Source of the DNA: a bacterium
GTDB lineage: Bacteria; Bacteroidota; Bacteroidia; Bacteroidales; P3
NCBI GenBank assembly: GCA_014803485.1
Contig: JAAVBQ010000008.1
Location: 1 to 57,777 of the forward strand
Reading direction: 5' to 3'
DNA length: 57,777 nt
Positions 39,001 to 46,933 of this stretch are shown one piece after another. The position numbers and the translations under genes were made by a program. The notes under the pieces are model-generated. The model searched no databases and was not told where the DNA came from. It was given only the letters and a program-made list of their open reading frames with translations. The first letter of the stretch is position 1. Each line of letters starts with the position of its first letter.

Positions 39001-42000
39001 TCAGCCAACAGGAAAATGGTCGCAAGAACATATTCAATCAATACCCTATCAGACAGCTTAACACACTCGAAGTTGTCGCACGGACTTATCGGCAATCCGG
39101 AGATGAGATCCGTGATAAAAACGAATATCACTATATGGATGGCCTGTATCATAAAGGGAAATCCGCCTTTCTCGGTTTTGCCAAAATTGAACGTATATCA
39201 CCTCAAGGTCTTCGTTCGTTGTCGGAATATGGGCTGAATGCAGATAAATCCATGTTATTTCCCCAAAAGGAAGAAACACCATTCTCCCTGAAAACGTATG
39301 AATACGGATGGGATACATCGTATTATGGGAAAACCTATTGGACAATTAAATCCACGCAATACGTTGATAAATCAACCAATACACAGGAACGTCTTTGGCT
39401 ACGATATGATAGATATGGAAATCTTGTATTGGAAACGCACCTTATCGGTTCTTATGACGGGCAAAAAAAACTCAGATGGGAGTCTGAAGAAAAAACACAG
39501 TCTGAATACGCTTCTTATGGACCATGGAATGTACCTAATACATGTATCAAGAAGATTACCCAATGCCGCTATATCGGTAAACCATCATTGGCTGATACTA
39601 CCTTTATGGATTATGATAAGTGGGGAAGATTAATTTTAAGTAGAAATCGTACAGGAACAACTATATATGATTACTATAGTACTGGCTTGCTACGGCATCA
39701 AACATTCGTTTCTGCTGCACATCCCAATAATTGCTTGCGGAAAAGCTTTGAATACACCTCAGATCATAGATTTTTAAAAACAGTTTCCGACACCACGGGA
39801 ACACTGGTCTACCACTACGACTCCATTTCAGGGTTACTATTAAAGCAACGCGATGTTCGAGGACGTACAACCTCTTATGAATATGACAAACTCGGTTATT
39901 TGATACAAAAAATAGATCCCGATGGATACAAAACATTGTACAAAACAGACTGGGCTACAAGTGTCCACCCCTCCGGAGCATGCCTTTTTGTAGAAGAAAA
40001 AAAACTCCCTGGCGTAACCTCGCAAATCTATTATGACAAGTGGGGCAACGAAATAGGGACATCTAAAACAATCGGAAACAAATGGAGTTTTACCCATAAA
40101 ATATATGACCAATGGGGTCGCATTATCGGTTTGTCGGAACCCGCTTTCAGTACTGAAGGCGGGACATTGCATTTGTATGAATATGATACGGAAAATCGAT
40201 TAACGAAAGAAACTTTCTTAAATCAAACAACAGATTATCATTACAATAGCCTTGTTTCCTCAGTCCATAAACCAGATGGAATCACCCATACTGAACTGAG
40301 AAATCACACAGGGGATGTAGTGCATGTTTGGAATTTCGTAGAAAATGTGGAAAGTGTAGATGTTGCGTACGAATACAGTTACCCAGAGAAAATTTCTACT
40401 ATTATCAATGAAGAAATTACGACTAAAATAACATATGATTCAAGGGGGCGGCAAATTTCATTAGACGATCCATCGGCCGGGAAAACTACATTCGCGTACA
40501 ACGAGAACGACGATTTAGTATGGAGTGTTGATGCAGAAGGAATTACAAGCAGTTATACATATGACCATCTCGGGCGGGAAACCAAAATGCAAGTTGGAGA
40601 TACTGAGGTTGCCTTTCGTTATGGAGAGACTGGCAATGAAAAAGACTTATTGATTGAAAAAACATTGAACAATGGAAGCCGAATCACGTATCAATACGAC
40701 CAAGCCGGTCGGTTGACTACAAAGACCCTATACAACGGCTCAGATGCTTATACGTTTACTTATGCTTACGACTCTTTCGGCAGAATAGTGCAACAATGTT
40801 ATCCAAACAAATATAGTGTCTATTATGACTATGACGAACAATGCAATGTAGCACGAATTAGGGATAACCATGACCACGTTTTATTTAAAAATCCCCAATA
40901 TGACGCCCATGGCCGTATTATTTCCTATGAATTTGGCGATGATCTTCATTATGAGAGACTATACAACGATTATGGAAGAGTTATAGACTTGGTATATAAA
41001 AAGGGCACCAACACTATACTCTATGGCGAAAAATACACTTTTGACTCGACGGGACAGCACCTTCTTTCCCGAAGTTTCATAACTCCGGAAATGTTTCTCG
41101 AATCCCAAGACAGCACCAATGCAGGACTGTCTCGAACTGATACCGAATTTTTAAAATACGATGATTGGGGAAGGCTGATATTTTCTTGCATCGGAAATGA
41201 CACCCTTGGTGTTCATATTCAATACGACCACAAAGGTAATATCTTATCGAAAAGCGATGTCGGAGACTATGGGTATTCTCAAGATAAGCCGTATGCAGTA
41301 AATAAAATCGGCGTAAAAGGCGAATTGGGTTATCTGTCGGAGCGTTTATTGACTCAAAAGATAACATATACTTCATTTAAGCAGATTAACGAAATAACAC
41401 AACAGAGAAATGACAATGGTAAAACCGAGGAAATAAAATCCTCTTTTTCATATAACCCGGATTTAGAACGTATGGCGATGGAACGTTCATTGGATGGCGT
41501 CAAGACCTCAATGAACTTCTATTTTGACAATTATGAAAAGAAACAAAATGATGAAAAGATCGTAGAGTATTGCTATGTTTCTTCACCCGTAGGTTTATTG
41601 GGAATACATACCACTATAAACCCAGCAGACAGCCAACAGTTTTACTATGTAGCATCCGATTATATGAATAGCATTCGGGCTATCACGAATAGAGATGGTT
41701 CGATAGTCGAACGTTTTGATTTTGATCCCTGGGGTAGAAGGCGAAATCCTATCACACACAAACCATTCTATCAAAACGAACCCGCTTGGAGTTTGGGTTC
41801 CCCTCATCTTGCCATATCTTTACTCGAACGAGGGTTTTGCGGGCAAGAGCATATGGACGAATTCGATCTGATAAACCTCAATGCCCGTTTGTATGACCCT
41901 ATTTTGGGAAGATTCCTGAGTCCAGATCCTTTTCTTCAGGACTACAAAAATGTACAAAACCTAAACCGTTATTCTTATGCACTAAATAACCCGTTTAATT

Positions 42001-42974
42001 ATACCGACCCCACGGGAAACTTTATCGAGCCGATGTCATGGATTATGGTGGGGGTAATGGCTGTTATCGGGGGTGTCACAAATGTTGCCATACATGCACG
42101 ACAGACAACCCGCTTATGGCAAGACTTCGCCTTGTTCGGTGTAGGGGCTTTCATAGGAGCTGCCAGCAGTTTTGCCGGCATCGGATTAGCGGGCGTTTGG
42201 GGAGCGACAACAGGTGCCAATGGATTTGCATGGGGAGCATTAGCCGGAGGTTTAGGAGGGGCGGCCACCAGCGCTCTAACTTCTCCGTTGCAAACCATTT
42301 TAAATAATATCACCCTTAATAATCCATTTGACATGAATTTGGGGAAACAAGTGGCTCAAGATATTATAGCTGGTTTTCTTGGTGGTTTTGTATCTGGAGG
42401 CGTGCAAGGAGCGTTGGCTGCAAAAGCGCAAGGTTTAAATTGGTTTGACGGTTCAGAATGTCTGGGAAAGTATACATCGAAAGTGCCTATTTCCGAGTTG
42501 GTGAATACAGAGGATCCAAGTGGAGGATGTTATTGGGCAACAGCCTTTAACGCAGACAAAAACATTCACCCTGAACGCACAGATGTTGAACGGTATTTGT
42601 TATGCTCGGAGTTTATTATCGGGAATGACGGTAAAACGAACGCCTTAGGAAATTTTGAAAAAGTTGCAGAGAAACTTGGACTGGATCATGGCGATTGTTT
42701 GGGTTATCATCCTGTTGCAGATTTGAATGTATTAAAGGAATTGGGAGAAAATATATCTAATTCACAAGCTTTGGTAGAATATTTTGAAACAAAACCAGCG
42801 CATGTCAATAATGTCATTACCATGCGGATTAAAAGAATAAATACATTTGGGAAAACCCGTACATCAATATCGATTCATTCTTGGGATGCTAATCTGCGAC
42901 AAATGATAAGCAGACGTTCCCGTTTGGGAAACATTGGCGATGAGATTAATTTTTGGTTTATAAAACACAAGTAA
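36024..42974 (+). CDS. Giant SpvB/VCBS/RHS-YD repeat polymorphic toxin-like protein
   Basis: A 2316-residue exported protein with a signal peptide at about 1-20. Residues about 28-165 resemble a lamin-tail domain (VAIAEVLYDSP, FISFLNYGNEQVNLSAWSI). A SpvB-type region starts near 241 (SGAFSYDIPIQIPTG, FIPQLSLSYNS, GLLGVGFSLSGLSQI). About seven FG-GAP/VCBS calcium-loop motifs lie between about 570 and 950 (GDFNGDGKSDVL, FDGDGSVDLF, DMNADGYPDLV). About fifteen YD repeats (YDKWGRLI, YDQAGRLT) span about 1120-1750. The RHS core ends in RLYDPILGRFLSPDP...NPFNYTDPTG (about 1955-1993). The last about 320 residues are a different module: a Gly/Ala hydrophobic stretch, then a roughly 150-residue domain. 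SpvB plus VCBS plus RHS is the plan of Tc-toxin B and C subunits, whose shell encloses the C-terminal effector and cleaves it off. There is no T9SS sorting domain. AT-rich, so probably acquired. Confidence 0.9.
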   Translation: MNSTKKLIWILLLLGNYGICQTLDSDLSHPTVAIAEVLYDSPLNEVITKPNYSHGEFISFLNYGNEQVNLSAWSITDGGKETFIFPTGTILMPQAICIVAFRGSKNKTFRLDSVYSNAREYGWNFLLYQDKLILSNGGETLVLQDANGRVIDAMTYDGTSKAPDSVSALRAPNVSGLTGDKCVSLQRINVKNNPALRSDFVKKQVKAFAFTKEIALNSHSFTVSDTCFKVSTSIVSPLDAPSGDYQVTSSGAFSYDIPIQIPTGIDNFIPQLSLSYNSQNPTGLLGVGFSLSGLSQISREGALFHYDGIGSSAFDDSVFRFSLNGQRLELISGSYGGNNSQYEIAEQPGFIQIIYTERTTSPGFTVRSKDGVVCYYGGKENALIKDRNGKIYAYLLREVCNANGLSIIYRYNTQKGRAYLSEIEYGRTPLPNFEIRPIAAIIENPPILMVPKGSVLIKFSYEKKAGNYSCLNGERIWEDSILHSISCIVHNQEQSSYRFTYKYLDSHFPLLKKVEKTYMGNPLPPVLFEWTGEINLNPRFVAKGTFSEEIRDQNGNIKTEISNMDVCFLGDFNGDGKSDVLLPQLGIYSYGGNRKWEKILHANPEEKSSLWSYIGRKDVAYFVHDVNQDGLDDVLVCHKGGTSVFINGGVKNTTWASQATFEIPAIKSIEKKVTLGDNFWLIPQLYFGDFDGDGSVDLFTFSVLSSKHIEKRYANYTRQLYHYENGTYALKQTIGSTMSQHYGNSDLVYFIITDLDNDGKDEIMLVHQVLGMGTDPVHPNAQELLWIGFYDNLDKSNSDWTCVYPCVSVGYKVVETGSAGERYHVSLQDMNADGYPDLVVMSERGIEVFENGGEERTFGIKGRSFDAVNTPFTTNLLNTQNQWKNSEKNPVFFIDMNQDGLPDIVALGEKNTHWIQNTGGLFSSIQMEDAVYSSDYSRLFGNFDGDNDIDLLLIPKKGQLKFILYEHETKGGPKITKIWEGWDKPPLHIEYGFSQQENGRKNIFNQYPIRQLNTLEVVARTYRQSGDEIRDKNEYHYMDGLYHKGKSAFLGFAKIERISPQGLRSLSEYGLNADKSMLFPQKEETPFSLKTYEYGWDTSYYGKTYWTIKSTQYVDKSTNTQERLWLRYDRYGNLVLETHLIGSYDGQKKLRWESEEKTQSEYASYGPWNVPNTCIKKITQCRYIGKPSLADTTFMDYDKWGRLILSRNRTGTTIYDYYSTGLLRHQTFVSAAHPNNCLRKSFEYTSDHRFLKTVSDTTGTLVYHYDSISGLLLKQRDVRGRTTSYEYDKLGYLIQKIDPDGYKTLYKTDWATSVHPSGACLFVEEKKLPGVTSQIYYDKWGNEIGTSKTIGNKWSFTHKIYDQWGRIIGLSEPAFSTEGGTLHLYEYDTENRLTKETFLNQTTDYHYNSLVSSVHKPDGITHTELRNHTGDVVHVWNFVENVESVDVAYEYSYPEKISTIINEEITTKITYDSRGRQISLDDPSAGKTTFAYNENDDLVWSVDAEGITSSYTYDHLGRETKMQVGDTEVAFRYGETGNEKDLLIEKTLNNGSRITYQYDQAGRLTTKTLYNGSDAYTFTYAYDSFGRIVQQCYPNKYSVYYDYDEQCNVARIRDNHDHVLFKNPQYDAHGRIISYEFGDDLHYERLYNDYGRVIDLVYKKGTNTILYGEKYTFDSTGQHLLSRSFITPEMFLESQDSTNAGLSRTDTEFLKYDDWGRLIFSCIGNDTLGVHIQYDHKGNILSKSDVGDYGYSQDKPYAVNKIGVKGELGYLSERLLTQKITYTSFKQINEITQQRNDNGKTEEIKSSFSYNPDLERMAMERSLDGVKTSMNFYFDNYEKKQNDEKIVEYCYVSSPVGLLGIHTTINPADSQQFYYVASDYMNSIRAITNRDGSIVERFDFDPWGRRRNPITHKPFYQNEPAWSLGSPHLAISLLERGFCGQEHMDEFDLINLNARLYDPILGRFLSPDPFLQDYKNVQNLNRYSYALNNPFNYTDPTGNFIEPMSWIMVGVMAVIGGVTNVAIHARQTTRLWQDFALFGVGAFIGAASSFAGIGLAGVWGATTGANGFAWGALAGGLGGAATSALTSPLQTILNNITLNNPFDMNLGKQVAQDIIAGFLGGFVSGGVQGALAAKAQGLNWFDGSECLGKYTSKVPISELVNTEDPSGGCYWATAFNADKNIHPERTDVERYLLCSEFIIGNDGKTNALGNFEKVAEKLGLDHGDCLGYHPVADLNVLKELGENISNSQALVEYFETKPAHVNNVITMRIKRINTFGKTRTSISIHSWDANLRQMISRRSRLGNIGDEINFWFIKHK
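42490..42971 (+). other. Candidate papain-like effector tip of the RHS protein
   Basis: Residues about 2156-2316 form the variable end. DPSGGCYWATAFNAD places Cys2169 in a setting like papain's CGSCWAFS, and SISIHSWDANLR gives His2285 with Asp2288 and Asn2290 close by. The Cys-then-His order and spacing of about 116 residues fit a cysteine peptidase or transglutaminase-like fold. A clear oxyanion Gln is not visible, and I know of no named family that matches. Confidence 0.45.
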
Positions 42975-42980
42975 CTTATT

Positions 42981-43979
42981 ATGAAATTTGTAGTACAACT
43001 TTTAATCTTTTTTCTGTCTTTTTTCAGCCTGCAAGCACAAACCTTTGTGGAGTCGTTCTTGAAGAACAAAGACAGTATCACCATCTATCATAACGGAAAA
43101 GGTCAGGAAATGATTCCGGTGGTGCGGTTCTATCTGTTTGCCGATAACCTTGTGCCGGACACCTCCGGACGGATTGATGCCGACCACTTACTATCGCAAT
43201 GGAACCAATACCTGTTGGGAAAGACGACTTCCATCTATGATATGTATCGGCAGAAGAAACCCTCTACGCTTGATTTACTTTCTCTTAGAACAACCTATCA
43301 GAAACGACGTGAATTGGAGGAGAGATATCCTGCACATCCTTTGGAATTTCCTGAGCCGGATTTTATCGTACAGCCATGTATTGTTTGTTATGCGCCGGAA
43401 GATGAGACCAGATGGTTCTGTCTGGGACTAGAGAATGACGCAATAAACCACATTTTGGAATCGAAGTGCAGCGACGCTTCATTTCCGAAAAAGAAGCCGA
43501 AAGACAGAATAAACCACATTTTGGAATCGAAGTATAGTCCTTGTAGATTCGAGGAAAGAAAGGTTATTTGTCTTGATTTATGTGTAGGTGGAAAAAAATG
43601 GTTTTTGAAAGGAGATACTCTTTATACAGGATATGTATGGGAGTCGGATTCCAATCGGATGCGATTGCGCACGGTTCAGGAAACCTTGGATGATATATCC
43701 TTAGAGGCTATCCATTATCTCAATAGCATAGACAGTACGTGTCTCATTCCTGCTGAAAAAAGACAAAAGATAGCTCGGATATTGGACGATGAAATTATCT
43801 TTCATTATCATCAAATGATAGACAATGGAGGTTTTTGTGGTGTTTATCTAAATAGTAAGGAATTTATAGCGATATTCGGACATCGCCTTGTGCCTTGCGA
43901 GGAGGCATTTAGGAGGCGGGGCGAAAAGAATCAATACTACGGGCCTATTTCATACCGTAGGCTTCCAACTAAAAAATAA
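42981..43979 (+). CDS. Exported paralogous protein 1, possible immunity protein
   Basis: A 332-residue protein of unknown family. A signal peptide (MKFVVQLLIFFLSFFSLQAQ) suggests export to the periplasm; no lipobox is seen. The mature start, QTFVESFLKNKDSI, is nearly identical to that of the next gene. Other shared blocks are VVRFYLFAD.LVPDTSGRIDAD, VCYAPED, KWFLKGDTLYTGYVW and YSTCLIP-like (DSTCLIPAEKR). It contains many Cys and aromatic residues. A 22-residue duplicated segment starts INHILESK at about 155 and 177. It begins 6 bp after the RHS stop, the usual position of an immunity gene for a polymorphic toxin, but its function is not shown by sequence. Confidence 0.75.
   Translation: MKFVVQLLIFFLSFFSLQAQTFVESFLKNKDSITIYHNGKGQEMIPVVRFYLFADNLVPDTSGRIDADHLLSQWNQYLLGKTTSIYDMYRQKKPSTLDLLSLRTTYQKRRELEERYPAHPLEFPEPDFIVQPCIVCYAPEDETRWFCLGLENDAINHILESKCSDASFPKKKPKDRINHILESKYSPCRFEERKVICLDLCVGGKKWFLKGDTLYTGYVWESDSNRMRLRTVQETLDDISLEAIHYLNSIDSTCLIPAEKRQKIARILDDEIIFHYHQMIDNGGFCGVYLNSKEFIAIFGHRLVPCEEAFRRRGEKNQYYGPISYRRLPTKK
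43442..43573 (+). repeat. 66-bp tandem duplication within paralogue 1
   Basis: A 26-bp block, AATAAACCACATTTTGGAAT followed by CGAAGT, occurs at 43442-43467 and 43508-43533. The rest of each 66-bp unit is diverged. The second exported paralogue lacks this duplication. Confidence 0.85.
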
Positions 43980-43989
43980 AGAATGGGCC

Positions 43990-44994
43990 ATGAAACTCAT
44001 GCTCTCAATTTTAGTTTCCTTACTATCTTTTTTCAGCCTGCAGGCACAAACCTTTGTGGAGTCGTTTTTGAAGAACAAAGACAGCATTGCCGTTTATCAT
44101 AACGAAAAAGGTCAGGAAATGATTCCCGTGGTGCGGTTCTATCTGTTTGCCGATAGTCTCGTGCCGGACACCTCCGGACGGATTGATGCCGACCGGTTAC
44201 TATCGCAATGGAACCACTATATATTAGGAAAGACAACATCCCTGCCAAGCGGATATCGACGGGTCGATGAGCCTTTCCACGATTTACAGGCTCTTATGAT
44301 GGAGGATGTGGAGTTGCGGAGTCGAATGGGGTTAGTGGATAGATATCCAAAACATTGTTTTGATTTTCTTGAACCGGATCTTATTGTCATGCCCTGTATG
44401 GTCTGTTATGCGCCAGAAGATGCAACAGATTCATGTCCTTTTGACGGGCTTTACAAGAAAAAAATAAACAATCACGTGAAATCAAAGCGTTTAAAGTTTA
44501 ATCGTTCAAAATTAAAAAATTGTTATCCACAGGAACGAAAAGTACTCTGTTTTGACTTTTGTGTGGAAGGCAATAAATGGTTTCTGAAGGGGGATACCCT
44601 TTATACGGGATATGTTTGGGATTCATTATCCAATCAGGTGCGGTTGCGTACACTTCAAGAAACATTAGATGATATTCAATCCATACATGCGCACTATTTC
44701 AATAATATAGACAGTACGTGCCTTATCCCTACTGAAAAAAGGAAAAAGATAGTCCGGATATTGGACGATGAAATCACATGGCTTGATTTTGTTCGTTGGG
44801 AGATGCGTACGGCCATTTTTGGTCCTTCTTTTGAATCAGGTTTTTATACAGATTGGATGGGTTATACACCTGTTTTCCCTGAGAAAGCATATAAGGAAAG
44901 AGGAGAGGAAAATCAATATCATGGTCCTATCGAATATCTTGAATTCCCAACGCCTAAAAGCGGTTTCCCCTCTTCTTGTGTACGTAGATACTGA
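43990..44994 (+). CDS. Exported paralogous protein 2, possible immunity protein
   Basis: A 334-residue paralogue of the preceding gene, with a signal peptide (MKLMLSILVSLLSFFSLQAQ). The first about 75 mature residues differ from paralogue 1 at only a handful of positions and the DNA is almost identical there. The middle and C-terminus are more diverged, with conserved RKVLCFDFCVEGNKWFLKG and RKKIVRILDDEI blocks. It starts 10 bp after paralogue 1 stops, so it belongs to the same transcript. The ATG at 43990 gives the signal peptide; the longer frame runs into paralogue 1. An exported immunity or accessory role beside the RHS gene is inferred from context only. Confidence 0.75.
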   Translation: MKLMLSILVSLLSFFSLQAQTFVESFLKNKDSIAVYHNEKGQEMIPVVRFYLFADSLVPDTSGRIDADRLLSQWNHYILGKTTSLPSGYRRVDEPFHDLQALMMEDVELRSRMGLVDRYPKHCFDFLEPDLIVMPCMVCYAPEDATDSCPFDGLYKKKINNHVKSKRLKFNRSKLKNCYPQERKVLCFDFCVEGNKWFLKGDTLYTGYVWDSLSNQVRLRTLQETLDDIQSIHAHYFNNIDSTCLIPTEKRKKIVRILDDEITWLDFVRWEMRTAIFGPSFESGFYTDWMGYTPVFPEKAYKERGEENQYHGPIEYLEFPTPKSGFPSSCVRRY

Positions 44995-45157
44995 AATCAG
45001 TTTCGTCCGTTCCGTCGTCAGGTAGCAGAAATCTATTTGGGTGAGAATTTACTGAGCGTTGGTGCGGAAATGAAAATCTTGTATATTTCCCGAAACTGAA
45101 TAAATTTACACTCTGTAAGAACGCCCTTGAGAGGGCTTGTTCATAAAAAAGAATGCT

Positions 45158-45607
45158 ATGGACTTATTTGAAAAAATCGGAAACGACATCAAGGCGGCCA
45201 TGCTGGCGCACGAAACGGTGAAATTGGCGGCTTTGCGGGGTGTGAAGAAAGAGTTTCTGGAAGCCAAGACCTCGAAAAACGCCAACGGGGAGCTGAGCGA
45301 TGAGATGGCGGTGAAAATCCTGCAGAAAATGGTGAAACAGCGCAAGGAATCGGCGGCGATTTTCACGGAACAGAACCGGGAGGATTTGGCTAAGAACGAA
45401 TTGGAAGAAGCTTCGTATATCGAGGCTTATCTTCCCAAGCAACTTTCGGTGGAGGAAATTGAAGAGACCGTGAAAGGCGTGATTGCACAGGTGGGAGCCG
45501 CAGGCATGAAGGATATGGGAAAGGTGATGGGTTCGGCCACCAAACTGCTGGCGGGCAAGGCGGACGGCAAGGTGATTTCGGATGTCGTCAAGAAGTTGTT
45601 GTCCTAA
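45158..45607 (+). CDS. GatB/YqeY domain protein
   Basis: A 149-residue helical protein of the YqeY family, homologous to the C-terminal tail domain of GatB, which binds tRNA in the amidotransferase complex. Characteristic blocks are MDLFEKIGNDIKAAMLA at the start, EEASYIEAYLPKQLS, and GMKDMGKVMGSATKLLAGKADGKVISDVVKK. YqeY proteins have no settled role but probably bind tRNA. The start at 45158 is the family start. GC content returns to the chromosomal level here, marking the right edge of the RHS block. ispG follows 12 bp downstream. Confidence 0.92.
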   Translation: MDLFEKIGNDIKAAMLAHETVKLAALRGVKKEFLEAKTSKNANGELSDEMAVKILQKMVKQRKESAAIFTEQNREDLAKNELEEASYIEAYLPKQLSVEEIEETVKGVIAQVGAAGMKDMGKVMGSATKLLAGKADGKVISDVVKKLLS

Positions 45608-45619
45608 ACGGTTTCCTCC

Positions 45620-46933
45620 ATGCCTTCTTTCGTTTCGAACCCCGTGCAGGTGGGGAACTTGGTAATCGGGAGCGGTTGTCCCGTGGTGGTACAGTCGATG
45701 ACCAACACGCCTACCCTCGATACCGAAGCCACCGTGGCACAATGCAAGCGGCTTTTCGACTGCGGTTGCCAGATGGTGCGTATCACGGCACCCGGTCTTC
45801 CCGAGGCGCGCAATTTGGAGAATATCAAGAACGCCTTGTTGAAAAGCGGCTACGGCAACCCACTTGTGGCCGACATTCATTTTCTGCCCGAAGCGGCTCT
45901 GCTGGCCGCCGGCATCGTGGAGAAAGTACGCATCAATCCCGGCAACTACTGCGATAAGAAAAAGGGAAAGACCGAATTTTCGGAAGAGGAACAACGGGCC
46001 GAAAGGGCACGCATCGCCGAGCGTATTGCCCCTCTTTTGGACGTTTGCAAAAAACATCGCACGGCCTTGCGCATCGGTGTCAATCAAGGCTCACTTTCGG
46101 AACGCATGATTGCCTTGTATGGCAACACGCCGCAGGCCTTGGTGGAAAGCGCCCTTGAATTTATCGGCATCTGCCGCGAACAGGGCTTCGACCAGACCGT
46201 GGTTTCGCTCAAATCGAGCCGGGTACAGACCATGTATCGTTCGGTGAAATTGCTGACGGAAAGAATGATGCAGACGGGGCTTGCCTGTCCGTTGCATTTG
46301 GGGGTTACCGAGGCGGGCAACGGCGAGGATGCCCGTTTGATTTCGGCAATCGGCATAGGAAGCCTTTTGAAAGAAGGTATCGGAGACACTATCCGGGTGT
46401 CGCTTACCGAAGCGCCCGAAAACGAAATCCCCGTGGCGTTCGATATTCTACGGGCGGCGAAAGGGGAAGCGGTAGCCGATGCCTCCATTCACGCCGCCGT
46501 AGACTTGGGCTCCCAGCTGCTCAAAAATCCCAAAGCCGAAGTACGGGCCGCCGAACCCAGCCTTTCGCAAGAAGAAAACAAGAAACTCACCGACAATATC
46601 TATCAGGCCGCAGGTCTGCGCTTTCACAAAACCCGCTTCATTGCCTGCCCCTCCTGCGGCCGCACCCAATACGACATTCAAAGTGCCTTAGCCAAGGTCA
46701 AGGCACGCTTTCCGAATCACCCCAACCTGACGATTGCGGTAATGGGTTGCATCGTGAACGGTCCGGGAGAAATGGCCGACGCCGATTTCGGATATATAGG
46801 CTGCGGGGGAGGAAAAGTGAATCTGTATAAGGCGGGCGAATTGGTCAAGAGTCAGGTGCCCGAAGAAAACGCCCTGCAGGAATTGGAATCCTTAATCCTC
46901 CAATTCCACCACCCACGCGTCGGTGACGCCTGA
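45620..46933 (+). CDS. ispG: 4-hydroxy-3-methylbut-2-enyl diphosphate synthase (IspG), shortened Bacteroidota type
   Basis: A 437-residue Fe-S enzyme of the MEP isoprenoid pathway that converts MEcPP to HMBPP. The TIM-barrel part (about 1-285) has the Bacteroidota/plant-like version of the sequence (VRINPGNYCDKKKG, LRIGVNQGSLSERM, VVSLKSSRVQTMYRSV). The cluster domain carries the cysteines in CPSCGRTQYD and GCIVNGPGEM. Bacteroidota IspG usually has a large extra domain between the two parts, giving about 600 residues; only about 50 residues remain here (about 285-335). The stop overlaps the convergent tilS by 42 bp. Confidence 0.93.
   Translation: MPSFVSNPVQVGNLVIGSGCPVVVQSMTNTPTLDTEATVAQCKRLFDCGCQMVRITAPGLPEARNLENIKNALLKSGYGNPLVADIHFLPEAALLAAGIVEKVRINPGNYCDKKKGKTEFSEEEQRAERARIAERIAPLLDVCKKHRTALRIGVNQGSLSERMIALYGNTPQALVESALEFIGICREQGFDQTVVSLKSSRVQTMYRSVKLLTERMMQTGLACPLHLGVTEAGNGEDARLISAIGIGSLLKEGIGDTIRVSLTEAPENEIPVAFDILRAAKGEAVADASIHAAVDLGSQLLKNPKAEVRAAEPSLSQEENKKLTDNIYQAAGLRFHKTRFIACPSCGRTQYDIQSALAKVKARFPNHPNLTIAVMGCIVNGPGEMADADFGYIGCGGGKVNLYKAGELVKSQVPEENALQELESLILQFHHPRVGDA

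Noticed and set aside
36024..42974. T9SS sorting domain at the C-terminus of the RHS protein.
   Set aside because: The C-terminus lacks the YPNP and GxYxxxV patterns. The sorting domain is on the small upstream protein only.
45123..45136. Hairpin GCCCT-TGAG-AGGGC before the YqeY-like gene, as a terminator for the RHS cassette.
   Set aside because: The stem is only 5 bp and no T tract follows; termination there is not supported.
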